Shown: one piece after another, positions 1-5,580 of the stretch
Position numbering within the stretch: position 1 is the stretch's first letter
How the letters are laid out: every line of letters starts with the position of its first letter
Assembly (NCBI GenBank): GCA_947173865.1
Contig: CAMWGS010000132.1
Coordinates: forward strand, 1-5,962
DNA length: 5,962 nucleotides
Direction of reading: 5' to 3'
Origin: an uncultured Ruminococcus sp.
GTDB taxonomy: Bacteria; Bacillota; Clostridia; Oscillospirales; Ruminococcaceae
The notes under the pieces: model-generated
Told to the model about the DNA's origin: nothing
The model's input: only the letters and a program-made list of their open reading frames with translations
Databases searched by the model: none
Made by a program: the position numbers and the translations under genes

Positions 1-435
1 ATCCTCAGCATTAATTTAAAGCATGTCTTTTTCAAGATAACCGATATCATCTTACATGTGAACAGTACCAATCATTGCAGGTGACTTTTCTATAAGCTGT
101 TTACGGAAAGTATTTGTCTTACCGTAGTTGCTCAAATCCATTATTGCCTCCGCACCGAATTTCACAGCCATGTCAACTTTTTTCATTTCGTTTTCGTAGT
201 TGTTGCAGTCACCCGATATTCCCAAATTAACGTTTATTTTGGTTCTCATACGTGAACCGATTCCCTCAGGTGAAATTGACTTGTGATTTATGTTGCATGG
301 TATGCATACCTCACCTTTTGCAACAAATCCGCAGAGTTCTTCGGGAGAGATATACTCCTTTTCGGCGACTGTTTTCATTTCGGGAGTGATTATGCCCTTT
401 TTTGCGGCTTCCATCTGTGTACTGTAATTTTTCAT
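1..435 (-). pseudogene. thiC: thiC, phosphomethylpyrimidine synthase, interrupted and running off the window
   Basis: ThiC is a radical-SAM enzyme that rearranges aminoimidazole ribotide into HMP phosphate, the pyrimidine half of thiamine. The ATG at 433-435 overlaps the thiD stop by 4 bp (ATGA) and has an AAAGGA ribosome binding site inside the end of thiD. Residues 1-125 match the clostridial ThiC N-terminus well: MKNYSTQMEAAKKGIITPEM, NHKSISPEG (50-58), KINVNLGIS (66-74), AEAIMDLS (95-102) and MIGTV (121-125). The conserved continuation is GTVPxYDA, but here it reads GTVHM followed by TAA (52-54). In the same frame the next codons give DDIGYLEKDML, then a second TAA (16-18), then INAED to the edge, which is still ThiC-like. 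The usual length is about 430 residues, so the radical-SAM barrel and cluster cysteines are not in the product. It could be a true pseudogene or sequence errors near an end. Identity is very secure; pseudogene status is less so. Confidence 0.75.
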
Positions 436-1220
436 TTTTCAAGTCCTTTCATGTGATTTAAAGGTCCGTTTCCGTGACCTATATCAAGCATGGCACCAAG
501 GCAGGAAGTTATATATTCCTTTGCAAGTCTGACGCTTTCTTCAAGAGTGTAACCCTTTGCAAGATTCGACGCAATCGAACTTGACAATGTACAGCCTGTG
601 CCGTGTGTATTGTTATTATTAACCTTTCTGCCATCAAACCATATCATGCTTTTATTTTTGATATACAGAAAATCCTTTGCTGATTCCTTACTGTGACCGC
701 CCTTGCACAAAACGTGGCAGTTATATTTTTCCGCTATATACTTGGACACTTTCATAATATCGTTCGAATTTTTTATTTTCTTTCCTGAAATAAGTTCAGC
801 TTCGGGAATGTTCGGAGTAATCACCATAGAAATCGGGAAAAGTTTTTCTTTTATTATCTCATAAGCTTCGGACGTACTCAGTTCCAAACCGCTTGTAGCA
901 ACTGCGACGGGGTCAGTGACTATATTTTCAGCTTTATAAAAAACAAGTCTTTCTGCAATTACCTCAGCGAGTTCAGGAGAAGATACCATACCGATTTTTA
1001 CAGCATCGGGACGTATATCCTCAAAAACCATGTCTATCTGCTCTTTCAGAAAGTCAGGTGTTACAGGATATATTGAACGCACTCCGTTAGTATTCTGAGC
1101 AGTAAGGGCAGTTATGGCACTCATGGCATAAACTCCGTGCATAGTCATTGTTTTAATGTCCGCCTGAATACCTGCTCCGCCTGAGCTGTCACTTCCTGCT
1201 ATTGTAAGTACTTTTTTCAA
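432..1220 (-). CDS. thiD: ThiD, hydroxymethylpyrimidine/phosphomethylpyrimidine kinase
   Basis: This cytoplasmic ribokinase-fold enzyme phosphorylates HMP and then HMP phosphate to HMP diphosphate, the pyrimidine substrate of ThiE. At 262 residues it has normal family length. Visible motifs are the N-terminal VLTIAGSDSSGGAGIQADIK (4-23), the central KIGMVSSPE (75-83), DPVAVATSG (103-111), ITPNIPEAELISG (134-146), and the anion-hole loop HGTGCTLSS (206-214) with the expected catalytic Cys210. The more usual DPVMVA has Ala at the Met position. The start is TTG (1218-1220). An in-frame TAA lies directly before it, there is a good AAAGGAG site 8 nt upstream, and MKKVLTIAGSD aligns with the normal N-terminus. 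It begins 3 bp after the stop of the small membrane-protein gene and its TGA overlaps the thiC ATG. Because ThiD also phosphorylates free HMP, it would allow salvage if thiC is broken. Confidence 0.97.
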   Translation of the reverse strand: MKKVLTIAGSDSSGGAGIQADIKTMTMHGVYAMSAITALTAQNTNGVRSIYPVTPDFLKEQIDMVFEDIRPDAVKIGMVSSPELAEVIAERLVFYKAENIVTDPVAVATSGLELSTSEAYEIIKEKLFPISMVITPNIPEAELISGKKIKNSNDIMKVSKYIAEKYNCHVLCKGGHSKESAKDFLYIKNKSMIWFDGRKVNNNNTHGTGCTLSSSIASNLAKGYTLEESVRLAKEYITSCLGAMLDIGHGNGPLNHMKGLEK

Positions 1221-1223
1221 TTA

Positions 1224-1475
1224 TTACACTCCTTTCTGTATGGGGACAAACTTCGGGTAATCGCTGTACACGTCAAAACAAAGTATTCGTATAGTTGTAC
1301 CAGTATTATATCCGTGATTTCCGTCTGAATCAAATGTCATATCATGATGTTTTGTAACGCCCCATAATATTGCATTATACTTAATCGTTCCGCCGTCTCT
1401 GTAATGTTCTTTAACCGGCACAAGAAATATAAATGTAAAAATCACCAGAATTATTATTTTAAATTTCTTTTTCAT
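1224..1475 (-). CDS. Small single-span membrane protein of unknown function within the thi operon
   Basis: I do not know a function for this 83-residue protein. It has a basic N-terminus (MKKKFK) and then one hydrophobic helix at about residues 7-20, with no lipobox cysteine, so it is an uncleaved anchor or a signal peptide. The rest is hydrophilic and probably extracytoplasmic. Key patterns are YRDGGTIKYNAILWGVTKHH (25-44) and GYNTGTTIRIL (55-65). From memory, short proteins with a DGGT...Y.A.L..V pattern recur in Clostridia as uncharacterized membrane proteins. The frame is open further upstream (to 1562), but I chose the ATG at 1473-1475: it overlaps the thiE stop as ATGA, the upstream AGGG-rich stretch can act as a binding site, and the extra 29 residues only mirror thiE in another frame. 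GC is about 35%, somewhat lower than its neighbours. Tight coupling to thiE and thiD suggests co-expression; a thiamine role is inference only. Confidence 0.82.
   Translation of the reverse strand: MKKKFKIIILVIFTFIFLVPVKEHYRDGGTIKYNAILWGVTKHHDMTFDSDGNHGYNTGTTIRILCFDVYSDYPKFVPIQKGV
1229..1235 (-). promoter_or_regulatory. Ribosome binding site that fixes the TTG start of thiD
   Basis: AAAGGAG on the minus strand lies 8 nt before the TTG at 1218-1220, inside the last codons of the small membrane-protein gene. With an in-frame stop directly before the TTG, it supports TTG as the true start of thiD. Confidence 0.85.
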
Positions 1476-2095
1476 AACCCTGCCCTCAGACATTTTGCCG
1501 AAAGTTTTATATCCATCTGTGCAAACAACGCTGATACTACGGCAATGCCTGATTGTCCGCAATCTTTTATTTTATGGACGTTTTCAAGACTTATTCCGCC
1601 TATCGCAACAACAGGTATACTTACACTGTTACAGATTTCCGTCAGTTTTTCAGGAGTAATACGTACAGCGTTTGTTTTGGTAGGTGACGGGAAAACAGCT
1701 CCCACACCTAAATAGTCCGCACCGTCCGCCTGTGCTTTCTGTGCCTGTTCAACAGTTTTTGCAGTTGCACCTATTATAAAGTTTTTTCCGACGTTTTTTC
1801 TTATTTCGGAAACTTCCGTATCATCAATGCCAACGTGTACACCGTCTGCACCGCTTGCCAAAGCAACTTTGTAATCGTCGTTAATTATAAGCGGTACACC
1901 GTACTTATGGCAAACTTCACGTATTTCCACCGCTCTTGAAACGTACTCCTCAAAACTTATATTCTTTTCACGCAACTGTACGCAGGTAACACCACCCTGT
2001 ATAGCCTGCTCAACCGCTTCTGTCAGGCTGATTCCGCTGAGATGTGTTCTGTCGGTAACTGCGTAAAGGCTAAGCATATCTTTATTAAACTTCAA
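1472..2095 (-). CDS. thiE: ThiE, thiamine-phosphate synthase
   Basis: This soluble TIM-barrel enzyme condenses HMP diphosphate with thiazole phosphate to give thiamine phosphate. At 207 residues it has family length. Motifs in order are LYAVTDR (10-16), the substrate-binding CVQLREK (38-44), PLIINDD (68-74), DGVHVG (84-89), IIGATAKT (107-114), YLGVGAVFPSPTK (128-140), VVAIGGI (162-168) and VVSALF (186-191). The residue after HVG is Ile90, where Gln is common in the family. The start is TTG at 2093-2095, with AAAGGA 11 nt upstream. It overlaps the TenI-like gene by 11 bp, and MKFNKDMLSLYAVTDR resembles other clostridial ThiE N-termini. The ATG at 2075-2077 (residue 7) is an alternative but lacks a good binding site. 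The intact pyrophosphate and pyrimidine motifs, missing from the gene just upstream, identify this copy as the true ThiE. Confidence 0.96.
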   Translation of the reverse strand: MKFNKDMLSLYAVTDRTHLSGISLTEAVEQAIQGGVTCVQLREKNISFEEYVSRAVEIREVCHKYGVPLIINDDYKVALASGADGVHVGIDDTEVSEIRKNVGKNFIIGATAKTVEQAQKAQADGADYLGVGAVFPSPTKTNAVRITPEKLTEICNSVSIPVVAIGGISLENVHKIKDCGQSGIAVVSALFAQMDIKLSAKCLRAGL

Positions 2096-2684
2096 TTTCT
2101 GTCACTTCCTTTCTTAACTGCTTTATATATTCGTCAGGGTTTTCGCACGTCATAAATCCGCTCATTATACAAGCTCCGTCCGCTCCTGCTATTGCAACAA
2201 GGTTTATATTATCCGCATTTATTCCACCTATTGCGTAAACAGGAATTTTTACCGCATTGCAAACCTGTTTTAAAAATTCAAGTCCTCTGGGAGCTAAATC
2301 AGGTTTACATGAGGTTTCAAAAATATGACCTGCTATAACGTAATCAACACCCATTTTTTCAGCCTCTACAGCCTCGTCAACCGAATGAACAGAAGTACCC
2401 GCAAGATTAATAAAATTCATATCTGATAATCGGATATGCTGTAACATCGGCATTGTCATGTGAATATTACTGAATTTTTCAAACTTCCTGTACATACTGC
2501 ACGATACACCATATTTATCGCTTATTTCAAGTATCTTAAAAGCTGTTTTAACATAGTCGTCATCTTTACAGTCCTTATCACGAAACATTATTCTGTCGGG
2601 TTTTGCAGACGCTATTTTTTCAATTCTCGTCAGAAAATCTTCCCGACAAAGATTCCTGTCAGTTACACATATAATCTTAAACAT
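2085..2684 (-). CDS. tenI: TenI-like thiazole tautomerase (ThiE paralogue)
   Basis: TenI proteins share the ThiE fold but isomerize the product of ThiG to the aromatic carboxythiazole phosphate. This 199-residue protein has the ThiE-like ends (IICVTDR at 4-10; PVYAIGGINADN at 148-159; MSGF at 174-177). It lacks the ThiE signature: QLREK is replaced by IMFRDKD (32-38), and the INDD and GVHVG motifs are missing. Two stretches are typical of TenI, GTSVHSVDEAVEAEK (96-110) and GHIFETSCKPDLAPRG (119-134). The latter corresponds to the Bacillus subtilis TenI segment holding the catalytic His122, here His120. The ATG overlaps the end of thiH by 8 bp and has no clear binding site, so translation is probably coupled to thiH. 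Automatic annotation may call it ThiE; I consider thiazole tautomerase likely from motifs and from its place right after thiSFGH. Confidence 0.88.
   Translation of the reverse strand: MFKIICVTDRNLCREDFLTRIEKIASAKPDRIMFRDKDCKDDDYVKTAFKILEISDKYGVSCSMYRKFEKFSNIHMTMPMLQHIRLSDMNFINLAGTSVHSVDEAVEAEKMGVDYVIAGHIFETSCKPDLAPRGLEFLKQVCNAVKIPVYAIGGINADNINLVAIAGADGACIMSGFMTCENPDEYIKQLRKEVTEIEV
2107..2112 (-). promoter_or_regulatory. Probable ribosome binding site for the TTG start of thiE
   Basis: AAAGGA on the minus strand lies within the end of the TenI-like gene, 11 nt before the TTG at 2093-2095. The spacing is slightly long. It favours TTG over the ATG 18 nt further in, which has only a weak GAAG upstream. 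Confidence 0.6.
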
Positions 2685-3930
2685 AAAGATAATCGTTCAG
2701 CACAGGCTGTAAGCCCTCGTCGGACATATCATTATACATCTGCCTGAAACTTCTTCCGTCATTTATCTCAAACTGTTCGTCACCCTCTGCCGAACTGCTC
2801 TCCTTTCCCGTGTACTTGCTTTCATGGTCACCGATACCCGTCGAAACACCTGCCGACACTTTTGTTGCACATATCTTTACTATACCGTTTCTGAAACTCT
2901 TGCTTTCCCTCGACGAAACCGTAATATTACAGAACGGCAGAAAAATCCTGTAAGCACAGAGTACCTGACAAAGCTGTTTCTCGTGAACGTCAAGCGGATT
3001 TATTTCATCGTTGTTTATAATAGGTCTCAGTCTCGGGCATGAAAGTGATATTTCGGCATGAGGGTATTTTCTCTGTAAATAGTAGACGTGCAACGCACTT
3101 GCAAGAGCGTCTTTTCTGAAATCGGAAAGCCCCAGCAGTGCAGAACAGGCTATACCCCTCATACCGCCCATCAAAGCACGTTCCTGTGCTTCAAAACGAT
3201 ACGGAAAAACTCTCTTGTGTCCCATAAGGTGTAACTGTTCATAACGGTCACTGTCATAGGTTTCCTGAAAAACCGTAACATAATCAACACCACATTCGTG
3301 AAGATATTTGTAATCATCTGTATTTACAGGATAAATTTCAATCCCGACCATACGGAAATATTTACGTGCAAGCTTACAAGCCTCACCTATATACTCAATA
3401 CCGCTCTTTGAACGGCTTTCACCTGTCAGAATTAAAATTTCCTCCATTCCGCTTTCCGCAATGACCTGCATTTCCCTTTCAATCTGTTCCATACTGAGTT
3501 TCATACGTTTTATGTCATTGTAACAGTTGAAACCACAGTATACACAGTAATTCTCACAGTAATTTGCTATATAGAGAGGTGTAAAAAGATATACAGTATT
3601 TCCGAAATGTTTTCTTGTTTCAAGACGTGCCTTTTCCGCCATTTGTTCAAGAAAAGGCTCTGCCGACGGTGAAAGAAGTGCTTTGAAGTCCTCAATTGTA
3701 CAGCGTTCATGTTCAAGAGCAGATTTAACGTCGTCTGCCGTATATGAATTATAGTCATAGCTTTCCATAGCCGACAAAACTTTACCACGTATATCAGACT
3801 TTATCTGTTCCATACCGTCCATATACTCCATGTGATTTTTACGGACAGCCAGATTATTTTCAAGTTCATGCTTTCTTTTCAAAGCACTTTCGGAAAGCTT
3901 GTCCGAATCAATAAAATAATTATTTTCCAT
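2677..3930 (-). CDS. thiH: ThiH, tyrosine lyase (2-iminoacetate synthase)
   Basis: This radical-SAM enzyme cleaves tyrosine to p-cresol and dehydroglycine (2-iminoacetate), the glycine-derived part of the thiazole, and works with ThiG. It is the anaerobic counterpart of the oxidase ThiO. At 417 residues it is somewhat longer than E. coli ThiH (about 377), partly through its C-terminus. The radical-SAM cluster motif CxxxCxxC is plain at Cys125, Cys129 and Cys132 (YCENYCVYCGF). Other ThiH/biotin-synthase-like features follow: ILILTGESRSK (165-175), GIEIYPVN (196-203), VTVFQETYD (218-226), SLSCPRLRP (295-303), and the conserved C-terminal KVSAGVSTGIGDHESKY (357-373). The ATG at 3928-3930 lies 12 bp after thiG, and its binding site GAGGTG overlaps the thiG TGA. 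The stop overlaps the start of the TenI-like gene. No disrupting changes were seen. Confidence 0.97.
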   Translation of the reverse strand: MENNYFIDSDKLSESALKRKHELENNLAVRKNHMEYMDGMEQIKSDIRGKVLSAMESYDYNSYTADDVKSALEHERCTIEDFKALLSPSAEPFLEQMAEKARLETRKHFGNTVYLFTPLYIANYCENYCVYCGFNCYNDIKRMKLSMEQIEREMQVIAESGMEEILILTGESRSKSGIEYIGEACKLARKYFRMVGIEIYPVNTDDYKYLHECGVDYVTVFQETYDSDRYEQLHLMGHKRVFPYRFEAQERALMGGMRGIACSALLGLSDFRKDALASALHVYYLQRKYPHAEISLSCPRLRPIINNDEINPLDVHEKQLCQVLCAYRIFLPFCNITVSSRESKSFRNGIVKICATKVSAGVSTGIGDHESKYTGKESSSAEGDEQFEINDGRSFRQMYNDMSDEGLQPVLNDYLYV

Positions 3931-3942
3931 ATTATTTTCACC

Positions 3943-4716
3943 TCAGTCGTGCAGAAATCCCGTAAGTGAATCAGAAGCAGATGCACCTCTTGTGAGAACA
4001 CGTCCGAGTCCCGACAAATATGCTTTTCTGCCTGCTTCAACTGCCTGTCTGAAAGCCTCAGCCATTGACGGCAAATCACCTGCTGTCGCAAGAGCAGTGT
4101 TGCACATTACAGCAGCCGCCCCCATTTCCATAGCTTCACAAGCCTGTGACGGTCTGCCAATTCCTGCGTCAACTATAACAGGCAGGTCAATTTCGTCAAT
4201 AAGAATCTGTATGAAATCTTTTGTTGAAAGTCCCCTGTTTGAGCCTATAGGAGAAGCCAGAGGCATTACAGAAGCTGCTCCTGCGTTTACTAAGTCACGG
4301 GCAGTGTACAAATCAGGGTACATATACGGCATTACCACAAAACCCTCTTTTGCAAGAATTTCAGTAGCCTTTACTGTTTCTTTATTGTCGGGAAGAAGAT
4401 ATTTACTGTCACGCATAATTTCGATTTTAACAAAATCACCGCACCCCAGTTCTCTCGCAAGACGTGCGATTCTTACAGCTTCGTCGGCATTTCTTGCACC
4501 TGAGGTGTTCGGAAGAAGTGTAACACCCGATGGAATATAGTCAAGAATGTTTTCATGTTCCTTTGAGTTTGCACGGCGTACCGCAAGTGTTATTATTTCC
4601 GCACCCGCATATCTGACTGCCGCTTCAATAAGATTAAGCGAATATTTTCCCGAACCAAGTATAAACCTTGATTTAAACTCATGTCCGCCCAGTATAAACT
4701 TATCATTACTATTCAT
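3943..4716 (-). CDS. thiG: ThiG, thiazole synthase
   Basis: ThiG is a soluble TIM-barrel enzyme that builds the thiazole phosphate ring from 1-deoxyxylulose 5-phosphate, dehydroglycine (from ThiH) and the thiocarboxylate of ThiS. At 257 residues it has standard length. Visible features are FILGSGKY (18-25), LLPNTSGARNADEAVRIARL (67-86), the Schiff-base lysine Lys97 in FVKIEI (95-100), phosphate-binding VMPLASPIGSNRGL (150-163), DAGIGRPSQA (183-192), and CNTALA (205-210), followed by the usual AFRQAVEAGRKAYLSG (221-236) end region. The form MPLASPIGSN, rather than MPLGAPIGSG, is one I associate with operons that use ThiH. The ATG at 4714-4716 follows thiF by 12 bp and has an AAGGAG site. Product and start are both secure. 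Confidence 0.98.
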   Translation of the reverse strand: MNSNDKFILGGHEFKSRFILGSGKYSLNLIEAAVRYAGAEIITLAVRRANSKEHENILDYIPSGVTLLPNTSGARNADEAVRIARLARELGCGDFVKIEIMRDSKYLLPDNKETVKATEILAKEGFVVMPYMYPDLYTARDLVNAGAASVMPLASPIGSNRGLSTKDFIQILIDEIDLPVIVDAGIGRPSQACEAMEMGAAAVMCNTALATAGDLPSMAEAFRQAVEAGRKAYLSGLGRVLTRGASASDSLTGFLHD

Positions 4717-4724
4717 TTGAAATT

Positions 4725-4730
4725 CTCCTT
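4725..4730 (-). promoter_or_regulatory. thiG ribosome binding site overlapping the thiF stop codon
   Basis: The thiF stop and the thiG binding site are merged as TAAGGAG: the last two bases of the stop form the start of AAGGAG. Spacing to the thiG ATG is 8 nt, so a ribosome ending on thiF can readily restart on thiG. Confidence 0.85.
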
Positions 4731-5364
4731 ATACATCATATTTTCCTGAAATTATTCTCAGTATCGTATGTGCCTGATGCCCTGCACACACCATTACCCT
4801 AGACGAATAAAGTCCCGTTCCGTCAGCAACGTCGCTTTCACCGTCACCGCAGATATAGAACTTCTTCATAACCCTGCGTGTTTTTATAGTATTCGCAGAA
4901 TCAATGCCCGCCATTCCGGAACCTGAAACAAGATATTTTTCAGGAAGTTTTTCCAGTACACAGTTAACCAGTACCGCTTTTGCTTCGGCATTGTCAAATG
5001 CTTCACAGATAATATCACAGTCTTTCAGAAGTTCAGGTATATTGTTTTCATCAAGCTTTACACAGTCCGCAGTAATTTCACAGTACGGTGCAATGCGTGA
5101 AAGCGTTTCTCTGAGAGCGTCGGTCTTGTACATTCCGAGCTGTTCGGGAAAATACTGCTGACGGTTGAGGTTTGATATGTCAACCCTGTCAAAGTCAATA
5201 ATGTGAATCTTTCCCACTCCCGCACGGGCAAGGGAAATTGATATGTTTGAACCAAGTCCGCCGATTCCGCAAACTGTAACAGATGCAGACGACACTTTTT
5301 TCTGAAAATCCACACCGTGACGTTCAGCAAGTGCGTTGTACATTTCTTCCTTTGATGGTATCAT
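4729..5364 (-). CDS. thiF: ThiF, ThiS adenylyltransferase (short, E1-like family)
   Basis: ThiF activates the C-terminal glycine of ThiS with ATP as acyl-adenylate, which then receives sulfur. The E1/MoeB-type nucleotide-binding fold is clear: GIGGLGSN (33-40), DFD (58-60), the SNLNRQQYF segment with Arg68 (64-72), Lys80, and FDNAEAK with Asp124 (123-129). At 211 residues it is shorter than E. coli ThiF (about 250). It has no CxxC pairs, so the zinc-binding module of the long form is absent. Its C-terminal RVMVCAGHQAH (189-199) fits the short ThiF family common in Clostridia. The ATG at 5362-5364 lies 5 bp after the thiS stop, and the binding site is within the last thiS codons. Adjacency to thiS and thiG makes ThiF far more likely than MoeB or another E1-like protein. 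The sulfur donor (IscS/ThiI type) is not in this window. Confidence 0.94.
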   Translation of the reverse strand: MIPSKEEMYNALAERHGVDFQKKVSSASVTVCGIGGLGSNISISLARAGVGKIHIIDFDRVDISNLNRQQYFPEQLGMYKTDALRETLSRIAPYCEITADCVKLDENNIPELLKDCDIICEAFDNAEAKAVLVNCVLEKLPEKYLVSGSGMAGIDSANTIKTRRVMKKFYICGDGESDVADGTGLYSSRVMVCAGHQAHTILRIISGKYDV

Positions 5365-5369
5365 AATTA

Positions 5370-5561
5370 TCAGCCCCCTCCTACAAAACGTACTATTTCA
5401 AGCTTGTCGCCGTCCGAAACAGAAGTATTTTCATACTCTGCCTTTGGTAAAATATTTTCGTTAAGTTCCACCGCAACACGTTTTTCACCGTATCCGAGAA
5501 CTACAAGCAGTTCTGTGACTGTACCCGAAAAATCGAGTTTTTCGCCGTTTACCGTTATCAT
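5370..5561 (-). CDS. thiS: ThiS, sulfur-carrier protein
   Basis: ThiS is a small ubiquitin-like cytoplasmic protein that carries sulfur as a C-terminal thiocarboxylate to ThiG. At 63 residues it has normal length. It shows the starting strand MITVNGEKLDF, the central RVAVELNENILPKAEY (28-43), the acidic turn SDGDKLEIVRFVGGG (49-63), and the obligatory terminal Gly-Gly (62-63) that ThiF adenylates. It is the first thi gene of the operon. The ATG at 5559-5561 has the strongest ribosome binding site in the window, and the stop of the upstream hsdS fragment is only 19 bp away. No leader, promoter or TPP riboswitch fits in that gap. Confidence 0.97.
   Translation of the reverse strand: MITVNGEKLDFSGTVTELLVVLGYGEKRVAVELNENILPKAEYENTSVSDGDKLEIVRFVGGG
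5377..5382 (-). promoter_or_regulatory. thiF ribosome binding site made from the glycine codons of ThiS
   Basis: AGGAGG on the minus strand lies in the coding sequence GTA-GGA-GGG-GGC-TGA at the end of thiS. The codons for its essential terminal glycines thus provide the binding site for thiF, 12 nt before the thiF ATG. The spacing is a little long, but no other candidate is visible. Confidence 0.65.
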
Positions 5562-5567
5562 TGTTTT

Positions 5568-5576
5568 ACCTCCTTA
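5568..5576 (-). promoter_or_regulatory. Strong ribosome binding site of thiS in the hsdS-thiS gap
   Basis: TAAGGAGGT, close to a perfect complement of the 16S rRNA tail, lies 6 nt before the thiS ATG (7 nt from the core AAGGAGG). It fills most of the 19-bp space left by hsdS. The remaining bases are AT-rich and hold no hairpin or recognizable promoter elements. Confidence 0.92.
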
Positions 5577-5580
5577 AAAA

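Noticed and set aside
1224..1562. Longer 112-residue version of the small membrane protein
   Set aside because: The extra 29 residues lie inside thiE and show no signal. The ATG at 1473-1475 puts a lysine-rich N-terminus directly before the hydrophobic helix and overlaps the thiE stop as ATGA.
1404..1715. Plus-strand open frame of 103 codons across the thiE end and the small membrane-protein gene
   Set aside because: It is antisense to two supported genes, has no motif, and its sequence mirrors the thiE codons.
3020..3045. Possible TPP riboswitch fragment (CTGAGA on the minus strand; a plus-strand CTGAGA also occurs near 5111)
   Set aside because: These short matches lie inside conserved thiH and thiF coding sequence and lack the rest of the riboswitch consensus.
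3992..4540. Plus-strand open frame of 182 codons opposite thiG
   Set aside because: It lies wholly antisense to a well-conserved thiG, its translation is rich in Ser/Ala/Ile as expected from reverse-complement codons, and it has no recognizable domain.
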